DNA from: Rhodococcus sp. IEGM 1409
GTDB lineage: Bacteria > Actinomycetota > Actinomycetes > Mycobacteriales > Mycobacteriaceae
NCBI RefSeq assembly: GCF_030056735.1
Contig: NZ_JASHKN010000016.1
Location: forward strand, 38,840-102,839
Length of the DNA: 64,000 bases
Direction: 5' to 3'
Under the pieces are notes generated by a model. That model was given only the letters and a program-made list of their open reading frames with translations. It was not told the origin of the DNA and made no database searches. The first letter of the stretch is position 1, and every line of letters starts with the position of its first letter. Position numbers and translations under genes: made by a program. Shown piece by piece: positions 32,844-40,942 of the stretch.

Positions 32844-33587
32844 ATGGCCGAATCAAACGGAACCGTCACTGTCGGCGTCGAACTCGTCGGGACGAACTCC
32901 ATTGACAGCAAGGCTTTTTGGCTCGACCTCCTCGACCGGACCGGCAAGACGTTCGTCCAGACGTTGCTCATCTTCGTTGCAGGCGGGGCGACCATCGCAT
33001 CCGTCTCGTGGACAACCGCATTGTCCTCGGCCGCACTCGCAGCGCTGGTCTCGTTCCTGATCGCGCTGGCGACGTCGACGGCGATCACGTCCGGTAACTT
33101 CGCGATCGACCTTGCCGACCGAGTCGGCCGCACCTTCGTCAGCGCGCTCGTTGGTGCAATCCCGGCAACAGGCACTCTGTCCGACATCAACTGGCGTGAC
33201 GCACTTACCCTCGCCGCGACGGCCGCACTGGTGTCGGTACTGACATCGTTGGCCTCCAGCAACTTCGGACCAAGCAAGGGACTTCCCTCGCTGGCGCCCG
33301 TGCAGCCTGAATTGATCGCCCTCAATGATGCGATCGTGGTTGACGAGTCGCGGCAGGCACTTCGCGACGACACCCGGCGCGAGATCGACATCGTGACTGC
33401 GAAGGTGTTCAACGCAGGCAAGGTATTCGCGGACGACCTCAATGAACTCAATATGGTCGGTGTACCGATCCTGCGACTACTTGCCGACGAACTCGGTGTC
33501 GGCAAGTCACAGGTCCGCAATCTTGTCGCCGAAGGCCGTGTCAATCACGGGGCACTCGTACGCGCACTCGGCAGATTCGAAAGCTGA
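32844..33587 (+). CDS. Duplicated r1t-type holin with tape-measure-like C-terminus
   Basis: ATG 32844 starts a 247-residue protein. Residues 25-80 and 86-141 are two copies of an r1t-like module (W-L-D-L-L-D-R-T-G-K-T-F-V versus I-D-L-A-D-R-V-G-R-T-F-V), each with two membrane helices. Residues 187-243 (K-V-F-A-D-D-L-N-E-L-N, G-V-P-I-L-R-L-L-A-D-E-L-G-V) align with tape measure residues 160-216. The holin would permeabilise the membrane to free the endolysin. The added domain is unusual. Confidence 0.8.
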   Translation: MAESNGTVTVGVELVGTNSIDSKAFWLDLLDRTGKTFVQTLLIFVAGGATIASVSWTTALSSAALAALVSFLIALATSTAITSGNFAIDLADRVGRTFVSALVGAIPATGTLSDINWRDALTLAATAALVSVLTSLASSNFGPSKGLPSLAPVQPELIALNDAIVVDESRQALRDDTRREIDIVTAKVFNAGKVFADDLNELNMVGVPILRLLADELGVGKSQVRNLVAEGRVNHGALVRALGRFES

Positions 33588-33614
33588 CCCACTGACCCAG
33601 TAAGGGGGCCAGTC

Positions 33615-34019
33615 ATGGTCCGTCGAATTGCACTGGCCGCGCTGGGCATCTCCTCGATCGTGCGGGGGTCGTCGTATGTCGGCCCCCGCTCGCCCGAGTT
33701 CACGCCCGCGCAGCTCGCGTTTCTCGATCAAGTAATCCCGCTGTCCTGGTACGCAATCGGCTGGATGGCCACCGGCTCAGTCGCGCTCATCGCACTAGTG
33801 TGGCGACGACTTCAACCCATCGGTTTCGGATTCGCAATCGGCTTCAATTTCCTGTGGGCGCTTAGCTATTCCGCGGCTTGGATATGGCTCCATGTGCCCC
33901 GCGCCTATGTTTCGGCAGCGAGTTACTTCGTGATCGCCACCCTCGCGTTGTGTGTCGCGGCAATGGCCGAGCGGCAGCACCCACCCGACTTTCCGCAGGG
34001 GGTGACATGTCGCCGATGA
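33615..34019 (+). CDS. Multi-pass membrane protein in lysis module, 134 aa
   Basis: ATG 33615 follows AAGGGGGCCAGTC. About four hydrophobic segments are visible (around residues 3-18, 40-63, 68-92, 99-119), for example VALIALVWRRL and YFVIATLALCVAAMA. It may be a second holin or an antiholin-type protein. Its 3' end overlaps the next gene by 13 bases. Confidence 0.55.
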   Translation: MVRRIALAALGISSIVRGSSYVGPRSPEFTPAQLAFLDQVIPLSWYAIGWMATGSVALIALVWRRLQPIGFGFAIGFNFLWALSYSAAWIWLHVPRAYVSAASYFVIATLALCVAAMAERQHPPDFPQGVTCRR

Positions 34020-34351
34020 CCATGACGCTCGGCGGCATCGTGGGGGTCATCCTCGCGGGAATCTTCGGCTATCTCGGCGCTCGCCTTGCGCGAGCGTCGT
34101 CACGGGAATCGAACACCACCGACAACTGGTCGGAGATGTTCAAAGCCAACGAGGCGCAGCTCGCACGAATGGACACGCGAATAACTCAGCAGGACGAGCG
34201 AATTAACCGTCTCGAATCAATGCTCCGTGACGAACAGAAACGTTTCCGTCTGGCCATCATGTTCATCCGAGACTTGTTGCGCTGGATCGAGCATCACGTG
34301 CCAGGTCAACAGCCGCCCTCCGTTCCCGACTCACTGAAAGAGGAGGTGTGA
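34007..34351 (+). CDS. Membrane-anchored coiled-coil protein, 114 aa
   Basis: ATG 34007 is preceded by AGGGGGTGAC. One N-terminal helix spans the membrane (LGGIVGVILAGIFGYLGARL). A long polar coiled coil follows (A-N-E-A-Q-L-A-R-M-D-T-R-I, R-I-N-R-L-E-S-M-L-R). Proteins of this form beside holins are often accessory lysis factors or spanin-like. The next gene begins three bases after its stop. Confidence 0.55.
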   Translation: MSPMTMTLGGIVGVILAGIFGYLGARLARASSRESNTTDNWSEMFKANEAQLARMDTRITQQDERINRLESMLRDEQKRFRLAIMFIRDLLRWIEHHVPGQQPPSVPDSLKEEV

Positions 34352-34354
34352 CCG

Positions 34355-37231
34355 ATGGTCGCACTCAAGATCAATCTCGCCGACATCGGCGGGCGGCCAG
34401 TCTCGCACACGCGCGCGGTGTTCCTGTCGGCGCCAGCGCATCGCCCGTCCACCACCGTGGACGGGCGGGTTGTGACGACAACGCCATACCCCGTCAATGT
34501 CGTCAACGGCCTCGCAACGGTCACGGTCGAGCCGGGCGAGCTCGTCGTCGAAATCCGAAGCGGCTTAGCTGATTCGACGCCCAAACGTGTCACTGTCCCG
34601 GGCGGCGTCGAGGAGGTGACGCTGCAGGACCTTCTCGAATCGGCGTACGTGTACGACCCTCCTGTGGTCTCCCTCGTCAAGCAGTACCTCGACGGCGCCA
34701 AAGCTGCACGCGATACCGCCGTTGCGGCCGCCGAGAGTGTCGGACATATCGCTGACGACGTCGCGCAGATTGCCGAAGACCGCGCCGCAGCCGAGCTGGC
34801 ACGAAACGAAGCGCGGGACTCAGCCGAAGATGCAAGCGAATCACGTGGCCTCGCGGCAGTTGCGGCAGTGTCGGCGGGTGATTCGTCAACGCTGGCCGGT
34901 CAGCATGAAACCGCCGCCGCCGGCCACGCGAGCAACGCGTTGAGCAGCGCTACGGCAGCCGATCAATCCGAATCAGCTGCCGCGCAACACGAGGTCAATG
35001 CCGAGACTGCCGCTGATCTAGCAGTCCAGACCGCCGCGGGCATCCAAGATGTTGCCGCTGACGCCGCGCAGGTCGCAGCAGACCGACAAGCAGTGGAGTC
35101 GGCAGCCTCCACAGTCGCGGCCGACCGACAAACAGTCACCGACGCGCGCGGTGTAGTGGTCACAGCGAAGGACGACGTCGAACAGGTCAAGATCGACGTC
35201 CACCAGGTGAAGAGCAGCATCGAGAACACTGCCACCCTCGTCGACCAGACTCTCGCGCAGTACGGCGCGCAGTTCGTCACCGAGCGTGAGGCTTCGCAGC
35301 AGGCCGTCACGGATGCGACCGCGCAGGCGCAGCGGGCAGAGGACGCCGCCGAGGGCATCATCGCAGGCGCTGTCATTGATGGTTCGGTCACGACGCCGAA
35401 GCTCGCCGACGCAGCGGTCACGAAGGCGAAAACATCACCCGGCGTGCAAACATCGCTCGACAAAGCAGACACGTCGGTGCAGGAGGGTGATTCGCGCCTG
35501 ACCAACGCCCGCCCGCCGACCGCTCACTCCCACGCCGTCGCGGACGTCACCGGCCTGCAGGGCGCGCTCGACGGCAAGGCTGCGACATCCCACTCGCACA
35601 CCGAGGCTCAGGTCACCGGTCTGACAGCGAAACTCGCAACGAAGGCCGATCTCGACGGCGCCGGCAAGGTCCTCGCCGCGCAGCTTCCTGCAGTCGCACT
35701 GACTGATTTCCTCGGCGCAGTCGCAACGCAGGCCGCAATGCTCGCTCTCGCGGGGCAACGCGGCGACTGGTGCACCCGCACTGATCGCGGGACCGACTGG
35801 CAGCTCATCGCCGAACCTTCGTCAATCCTGGCGAACTGGCGCGAGAAGACGTACCCCGCTTCTCCTGTGTCATCGGTGAACGGGCGTCAAGGAGCGGTCG
35901 ACACATCCTCGGCCGACATCACGGACGCGACGCCAGTTGGCCGGGCGTCGATGAGGGCGGCCGACCAGGCAGCGGGCCGAGCTGCAATCGGTGCTGCTGC
36001 CGCAGCCCACACGCATACCATCGCTGACGTCGATGGTCTACAAGTTGCCCTAGACACTGCGGGGGGAACCAAACCGCAGGTGAAGATGCTGGCCTACTGC
36101 GGCGGCGGACCTTACGTCAACAGTGTCCCCTCGTCAGGCACCGCGACATCGTTCGGTGCCCGAGTGCCGATCATGCTGCCTGTAGACACCACGCGCTGGC
36201 GGGTGAGGATGCGAAACTACAACGGCTACAACGCCGCAAATGGTTCGCAGCCACTGACAGGTTCACGAATTGCGGTCGGAAAACATGCACTGAACGCCCT
36301 CGGGAACTCCAGCGGCGTATTCACTGCTCCCACCGTCCGCACCGTGCACAACACGGCATTCACAATCCCGAACACCACCTCGTGGTGGACAAGTCCATGG
36401 ATCACAGCCCCGGCTGATCAGATGACAGCGAACGAGCCGTACCTCCTTGGATGGTCGGCGACCTCGACAGCTCAACAAATCGCTGGCGGAATCGGAGAAG
36501 CCTGGCTATTCACCGGATCCGGCGCGGACGCAACAGATGCCACGAAGACCAACGGGACGATGGGAACAGGCAACAGCACCCACGGTTGCCCCCTCGACAT
36601 CGTGATCGAATACGAGTGCACCACAGCCCGGCCCGCACTACTCGGCGTCGGGGACTCGATCATGGAGGGGTTGACGGGGTACACCGGAACAAGTTTCGCG
36701 TCCTCGTTGTCAGTGCCGTGGTATCAGAGCTACCTGCATCAGTGGGCGAATTCGTGCGGCGCAGTCGCTGTCAACCTCGCTCAATGGGGCACGACAACCT
36801 CGCAGTGGCTTCCCACAGTGACTGACAGGTGGAGTCGAGCCGATCTGACCAACGGCAAATTCGCCGGCGCAGTCATCGCGCTCGGGTCGAATGATGCCTC
36901 GGCGAGTGTGCCATTGGCGACTTACCAGGCGAACATGGCGCTGATCGTCGGCAAGGTGCGAGCGCTCATCGAACCGGGTGCACCGATCTACCTGGTGAAC
37001 GTCATCGGGCGGAACTTCAGTGGCACCCCCGAGACGCTGCGCGTGTCGTACAACGACTGGCTGGCGACGTGTCCACTCGGAGTCAAGGGAGTGATCGACG
37101 CGGCCGGTTCGATGACCACTCCGGGGTTCACGCCGACCATGATGGCTCATCTGACCATGGACGGTGTCCATCCGAACATGACCGGCAACGCGCACTTGGC
37201 TGGTCTGGTCGGTTCGCGAGTGCAGCTCTGA
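34355..37231 (+). CDS. Tail fibre with coiled-coil shaft and SGNH hydrolase domain
   Basis: The 958-residue product has an N-terminal beta domain (about 1-100), a long Ala-rich heptad shaft (about 110-320), collar-like repeats (H-S-H-A-V-A-D-V-T-G-L-Q-G-A-L, T-S-H-S-H-T-E-A-Q-V-T), a carbohydrate-binding-like beta region, and a C-terminal SGNH esterase: G-V-G-D-S-I (Ser768), Q-W-G, L-G-S-N-D (Asn846) and D-G-V-H-P (Asp936, His939). It likely removes ester groups from the host envelope during attachment. Confidence 0.85.
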   Translation: MVALKINLADIGGRPVSHTRAVFLSAPAHRPSTTVDGRVVTTTPYPVNVVNGLATVTVEPGELVVEIRSGLADSTPKRVTVPGGVEEVTLQDLLESAYVYDPPVVSLVKQYLDGAKAARDTAVAAAESVGHIADDVAQIAEDRAAAELARNEARDSAEDASESRGLAAVAAVSAGDSSTLAGQHETAAAGHASNALSSATAADQSESAAAQHEVNAETAADLAVQTAAGIQDVAADAAQVAADRQAVESAASTVAADRQTVTDARGVVVTAKDDVEQVKIDVHQVKSSIENTATLVDQTLAQYGAQFVTEREASQQAVTDATAQAQRAEDAAEGIIAGAVIDGSVTTPKLADAAVTKAKTSPGVQTSLDKADTSVQEGDSRLTNARPPTAHSHAVADVTGLQGALDGKAATSHSHTEAQVTGLTAKLATKADLDGAGKVLAAQLPAVALTDFLGAVATQAAMLALAGQRGDWCTRTDRGTDWQLIAEPSSILANWREKTYPASPVSSVNGRQGAVDTSSADITDATPVGRASMRAADQAAGRAAIGAAAAAHTHTIADVDGLQVALDTAGGTKPQVKMLAYCGGGPYVNSVPSSGTATSFGARVPIMLPVDTTRWRVRMRNYNGYNAANGSQPLTGSRIAVGKHALNALGNSSGVFTAPTVRTVHNTAFTIPNTTSWWTSPWITAPADQMTANEPYLLGWSATSTAQQIAGGIGEAWLFTGSGADATDATKTNGTMGTGNSTHGCPLDIVIEYECTTARPALLGVGDSIMEGLTGYTGTSFASSLSVPWYQSYLHQWANSCGAVAVNLAQWGTTTSQWLPTVTDRWSRADLTNGKFAGAVIALGSNDASASVPLATYQANMALIVGKVRALIEPGAPIYLVNVIGRNFSGTPETLRVSYNDWLATCPLGVKGVIDAAGSMTTPGFTPTMMAHLTMDGVHPNMTGNAHLAGLVGSRVQL

Positions 37232-37245
37232 CAGTTGGACCATGC

Positions 37246-37293
37246 GAAAGCCCCCAACCTCACCGCATCCAGCGGTCGAGGTTGGGGGCTTTC
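37246..37293. terminator. Strong terminator at the end of the late operon
   Basis: GAAAGCCCCCAACCTC (37246-37261) and its exact complement at 37278-37293 form a 16-bp stem with a 16-nt loop. The arms end in TTTC on one strand and in the complement on the other, so it can work both ways between the rightward fibre gene and the leftward genes from 37375. Between 37294 and 37374 I see nothing else. Confidence 0.85.
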
Positions 37294-37374
37294 TGTCGTT
37301 TGTGCGGGGCCGAGCTGGTCTTCCCTTACCCTCCCGACCCCGCGCGATGCAGTGTAGGTGGATGTGCCGACAAA

Positions 37375-37596
37375 CTAATCCGACAACCAGTCCAAGAACG
37401 GCGAACCTTGACCCGCCTTGGCTCGCCGACGATCCGAGCGTGCCTGTTTGCGCGCCGGGCGACCCTCGGCAGTATTCGCCCGGACGAGGACAATCAGCCC
37501 TACGGCGATCGACAGGTACGGCAGGAAACCCGACCCGAGATAAGCCCACGCGATCCCGCCGAAAAGAAGGATCGATCCGAAAGTCCTCATGTTCAT
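37375..37596 (-). CDS. Small membrane protein of the right-end module, 73 aa
   Basis: On the minus strand, ATG at 37596 follows GGGAGGCGCCCC. The product MNMRTFGSILLFGGIAWAYL has two close hydrophobic segments and a basic Arg/Lys-rich tail (A-R-K-Q-A-R-S-D-R-R-R-A-K). It is last in a four-gene leftward unit. A superinfection or envelope role is possible but unproven. Confidence 0.6.
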   Translation of the reverse strand: MNMRTFGSILLFGGIAWAYLGSGFLPYLSIAVGLIVLVRANTAEGRPARKQARSDRRRAKAGQGSPFLDWLSD

Positions 37597-37610
37597 GGGG
37601 CGCCTCCCGG

Positions 37611-38048
37611 CTAGTAGTTGATCGGCTTGACGATGCGGCCACCGAGTTGCTCTTTGATGTCCCTGCAGGTGTGTTTCGTCGTGGTATCACCGCAATTGAT
37701 CATCCACTTTGACCCGACCAAAAAACCGTACTGAGCCCGAACCGGCTCGTAAACGCCGAGGTGACTCGCAATGTTCTGATCAAGGGTCGAATCTGAGGTG
37801 AAGACTGAGAGGACGATCTCTCGATCGCCAAGGAAACATCTCCCAGCGTCGGCAGAGTAGGTCGTCACCGCGTCCTTCTTAAAGCCCTGGCAGTCAAACC
37901 CGGCAACCTTGAGGTCATCAGCGATGCTCTGTGCCGAGTCGTACTGCTGGGTTCCTGATCGTGACTTGAACTCGTCATCACCACTGGAGCATCCACCGAC
38001 TGTGATCACTGTCGCTGCGACAGCGATGAGCCCCAAAAGTGTTTTCAT
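37611..38048 (-). CDS. Prophage lipoprotein, 145 aa
   Basis: The minus-strand start at 38048 gives MKTLLGLIAVAATVITVGGC, a signal peptide with lipobox V-G-G-C (lipid Cys20). The mature domain has four cysteines (near residues 53, 70, 118 and 127), likely two disulfides, and D-D-L-K-V-A-G-F-D-C-Q-G-F. Lipoproteins made by lysogens commonly block superinfecting phages; that is inference here. It lies 14 bases upstream of the small membrane gene. Confidence 0.75.
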   Translation of the reverse strand: MKTLLGLIAVAATVITVGGCSSGDDEFKSRSGTQQYDSAQSIADDLKVAGFDCQGFKKDAVTTYSADAGRCFLGDREIVLSVFTSDSTLDQNIASHLGVYEPVRAQYGFLVGSKWMINCGDTTTKHTCRDIKEQLGGRIVKPINY

Positions 38049-38096
38049 GGGGGTATCAAACCAGATGGACCGGATGTAACAGGAAGATCGGTCGGA

Positions 38097-38810
38097 TTAT
38101 GCGGCCGCCGAATCTTTGATGGGCTTCCAACGTCGCACGGTGGATTCACTGACGCCGACCTCTTGTGCGATGGCCCGTCCGCTGAGCTTGCCCTCGGCGA
38201 GCAGGTCGAGCACGCGCTGACGCGCATCGACGTCCCGCCGCGCCTTGGCTGCGTCAGTCGGCGCGGTCACCGCGACCAACTGCGCCAGCATCGGGGAATC
38301 CGACGCGTCGTCAGCTGGCGCAACTAACAAACTGGAGTTATGAATTGCGTCGCCGGGATCGCATGCGTCGGGGAGTGGCGCAGCGTCTACCTGCGGTGAC
38401 GCATCGAGTTCCTCGGTCTGCTCGACGTCCTGACGCACCCTTGCGCGTACGACGGCGAGGTGCGTCATCGCGAGTGCGGCGATGGGTGGCACGACTGCGA
38501 CGATCGCGGCGATCGCAGGATGCACTGGCCCCTCGGGAAGTAGCGCGTGCGCCATGTTCCCGGCGATGCTGGCGGCGGCGGCGCACCCGAGCAGTACCCA
38601 CGCATAGCGACGCGCATCGTGCCCGCCGAACGTCACGACTGCGCGCGTTGCGGCGAGGATCAGTCCGTCGACGACGAGCGGCCACGCGTACGCCTGGTTG
38701 ACGCCAAGGCCAGCGCGCAACGCGAGATCGGCGAGAGCGGTGTAGCTGATCCAGAGGCCAAGCGCGGCGAGGACGTAGGTGAGTGCAGCGTCGAATCGGG
38801 TGACCTTCAT
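38097..38810 (-). CDS. DUF2637 membrane protein with C-terminal helix-turn-helix
   Basis: The minus-strand start at ATG 38810 has GAGGAGCGCCCG upstream and overlaps the stop of the preceding gene (ATGA). The N-terminal region carries about four membrane helices of the DUF2637 type (YVLAALGLWISYTAL, WPLVVDGLILAATRA). A polar linker leads to a C-terminal HTH (G-R-A-I-A-Q-E-V-G-V-S-E-S-T-V-R-R-W). DUF2637 proteins are frequent in actinobacterial phages, plasmids and integrative elements; the function is unknown. Confidence 0.75.
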   Translation of the reverse strand: MKVTRFDAALTYVLAALGLWISYTALADLALRAGLGVNQAYAWPLVVDGLILAATRAVVTFGGHDARRYAWVLLGCAAAASIAGNMAHALLPEGPVHPAIAAIVAVVPPIAALAMTHLAVVRARVRQDVEQTEELDASPQVDAAPLPDACDPGDAIHNSSLLVAPADDASDSPMLAQLVAVTAPTDAAKARRDVDARQRVLDLLAEGKLSGRAIAQEVGVSESTVRRWKPIKDSAAA

Positions 38811-39715
38811 CGGGCGCTCCTCGTGGTGGTTGTGGTCCGCCGTGTTCCTGTCGACCGCGTACGGCAAACGCATTTCACTGCTTCGCCGAGTTCGTTGTCC
38901 GGAAGCCATCCGTACTCGTCGCAGTCATCGCACTTCGGAGCGAGGGAAGCCTTCGGCAACGGCATTTCCTTCCACATCGGAATCCATCCGGACGCGTAGC
39001 GGGTCGGATTGACCGGGTTGTGAAGCGCTTTGACGTGTGCGATCAGTTTCGGCACTCCGTGAGTCTCGACGAGCGCAGCGATCGTGGTGACGTTGTGCGG
39101 CTTCAGATAGCGGAAGGTCGCGGTGAGATCGGCCTTCTGACTCGCTGCTGCCAACTTGTCGACGAGTGCGAGCTGCTCGGTGCTCGGCTTGTTGGTCTTC
39201 GATGGAGGATCCACCACCACCGATTCCGAATCCGTGTCGGCAGGTGACGTTGCTGCTTTTCGCGAGGGTTGGTTGGTTTTAGTTCTTTGGAGATCAGTAC
39301 TTGGTTTAGCGCCGCGCTTTCCGACGGACGCACGTCCGGGGATCGGATTGTCAGGCATCGGCTGAACGTCGCCGTTGCCCTCGGTGATGGGCTCTTCGTA
39401 GACCGTCGACGTTGTGGACCAACGACCGGTTGTCTCATCCTGTGTCTTCTCGCGGACCAGGTAGCCGAGTTCGGCGAGTTCGCGCATCGCGGAACGGATC
39501 GAGTCGCGGCCGTCCTTGTCGGACTGTGCGGCGATGGATTCCGAACGGGTGCGCCAATCGGCAGGCTTGGAGAGCAGCCAGATCAGGACACCGCGAGCGC
39601 GGAACGAAAGCCGATTGTCGTTGAGAACGTCGTTGCTGAGGATGGTGAATTGATCGGCTCGTCGTGGTCCGCGACGTATGCCGCCCTCCGAGCGCGTAGG
39701 GGTATGCTGAGGCAC
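38807..39715 (-). CDS. Winged-helix protein with C-terminal zinc knuckle
   Basis: The start is GTG at 39715 on the minus strand, set by AAGGAG seven bases upstream. Residues 22-90 form a winged helix (FTILSNDVLNDNRLSFRARG, S-I-A-A-Q-S-D-K-D-G-R-D-S-I-R-S-A-M). After a polar linker, a second domain ends with C-D-D-C-D-E-Y-G-W and C-V-C-R. This architecture recalls replication-initiation helpers of actinobacterial mobile elements. It heads the leftward operon, so it may also be regulatory. Confidence 0.65.
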   Translation of the reverse strand: MPQHTPTRSEGGIRRGPRRADQFTILSNDVLNDNRLSFRARGVLIWLLSKPADWRTRSESIAAQSDKDGRDSIRSAMRELAELGYLVREKTQDETTGRWSTTSTVYEEPITEGNGDVQPMPDNPIPGRASVGKRGAKPSTDLQRTKTNQPSRKAATSPADTDSESVVVDPPSKTNKPSTEQLALVDKLAAASQKADLTATFRYLKPHNVTTIAALVETHGVPKLIAHVKALHNPVNPTRYASGWIPMWKEMPLPKASLAPKCDDCDEYGWLPDNELGEAVKCVCRTRSTGTRRTTTTTRSAR

Positions 39716-39743
39716 GTTCGACTCCTTAGACAGTCGGACTCCG

Positions 39744-39780
39744 GCCCGTCGGGAGGTGCGAACTCTCGGCGGGCTTTCTT
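39744..39780 (+). terminator. Hairpin with T-rich tail beside the attachment end
   Basis: GCCCGTCGGGAG (39744-39755) pairs with CTCTCGGCGGGC (39763-39774), including two G-U pairs, and TTTCTT follows. It points rightward and would stop transcription leaving the phage toward the host permease. It also lies in the region upstream of the leftward operon. Confidence 0.6.
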
Positions 39781-39838
39781 GTGGTCATCGTGGCACAGGC
39801 ACTGAGGCCTGTCCACAACGAAACAATACCTCCTACGC

Positions 39839-39858
39839 ATCTCGAACACCTTCGAGAT
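39839..39858. other. Candidate attR core: inverted repeat at the prophage-host join
   Basis: ATCTCGAACACCTTCGAGAT has perfect 8-bp arms around a 4-bp centre. It sits where permease homology begins: in frame, [16 protein letters not shown] is permease-like only from about the Met. An imperfectly symmetric core within a coding gene is what serine integrases use. The matching left site is outside the window. Confidence 0.5.
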
Positions 39859-40942
39859 GGTGATCGTGTGCCTCGCCGACGTCACGGCCTTCGGTCTCTA
39901 CATGCAGTTCTGGTTCCCGGACGTACCGAGATGGATCTGGGTTCTGGCTGTCGTTTTCTTCATCGGCGCGATAAACCTGTTGAGCGTCAAGGTGTTCGGT
40001 GAACTGGAATTCTGGTTCACGCTCGTGAAGATCACCGCTATCATCGCGATGATCGCGGGCGGCATCGCCATCATCGTTTTCGGATTCGGCGTTCACGACA
40101 CCGATGCCGGAATCAGCCACCTCTGGTCGGACGGCGGTTTCTTCGCGACAGGCTTCGGCGGATTCATCGCGTGCTTTGCGATCGTGATGTTCGCGTTCGG
40201 CGGCACCGAGATCATCGGTATCACCGCGGGCGAAGCCGAGGATCCGGCGCAGACCATCAGGAAAGCCGTCAACACTGTCCCGGTGCGCATCATTCTCTTC
40301 TACATCTGCACCCTCGCCGTCATCATGGCGATTATCCCGTGGCAGACCATCAACTCCGACAACAGCCCGTTCGTCCAGATCTTCGAGAATCTCGGATTGG
40401 GAACGGCCGCTTCGATCCTCAACATCGTCGTCATCACCGCGGCCCTGTCGGCCATCAACAGCGACGTTTTCGGTGCCGGTCGCATGATGTTCGGGATGTC
40501 GCACGCCGGCCAGGCTCCGCAGGTGATGAAGAGAGTCTCCGCGAACGGTGTTCCGTGGATGACCGTTGTCATCATGACCGGTGCCCTGTTGGTGGGAGTT
40601 CTGCTCAACTACCTGATCCCGGACCAGGTGTTCCTCGTCATCGCCTCGCTCGCCACCTTCGCCACCATCTTCGTCTGGATCATGATCCTGCTCTCGCAGT
40701 TCCGTTCCCGCGCTCAGATGAGTGCAGACGAAACAGCGGCACTGAAGTTTCCAGTGCCGCTGTGGCCGTACGGTCAGATCTTCGCGATCGTGTTCCTGGC
40801 TTTTGTCATCGTGTTGCTCGGCGTCATCGCCGACACCCGAGTTGCGCTGCTCGTCGGTGCCGGATGGCTGGTTCTGCTGACGGGCGCGTACTACAAGTGG
40901 GTGAAACCGGCCGTCAGCGCAGCGGATCGAAGTGACGCATGA
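39857..40942 (+). pseudogene. Amino-acid permease (APC family) cut at its N-terminus by the prophage
   Basis: The frame is open back to 39806 but recognisable APC sequence begins only at about 39857 ([20 protein letters not shown]), within what is normally about transmembrane segment 3. The remaining 361 residues hold the later segments, with [12 protein letters not shown] and [15 protein letters not shown], as in GABA/proline-type permeases. Roughly the first 110 residues are missing, so transport is presumably lost in the lysogen. Its end overlaps the convergent oxidoreductase gene by 29 bases. Confidence 0.8.

Noticed and set aside
1..39860. Search for integrase, repressor and polymerase genes of the prophage
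   Set aside because: None was recognised; they probably lie left of the window, so no such feature is claimed.
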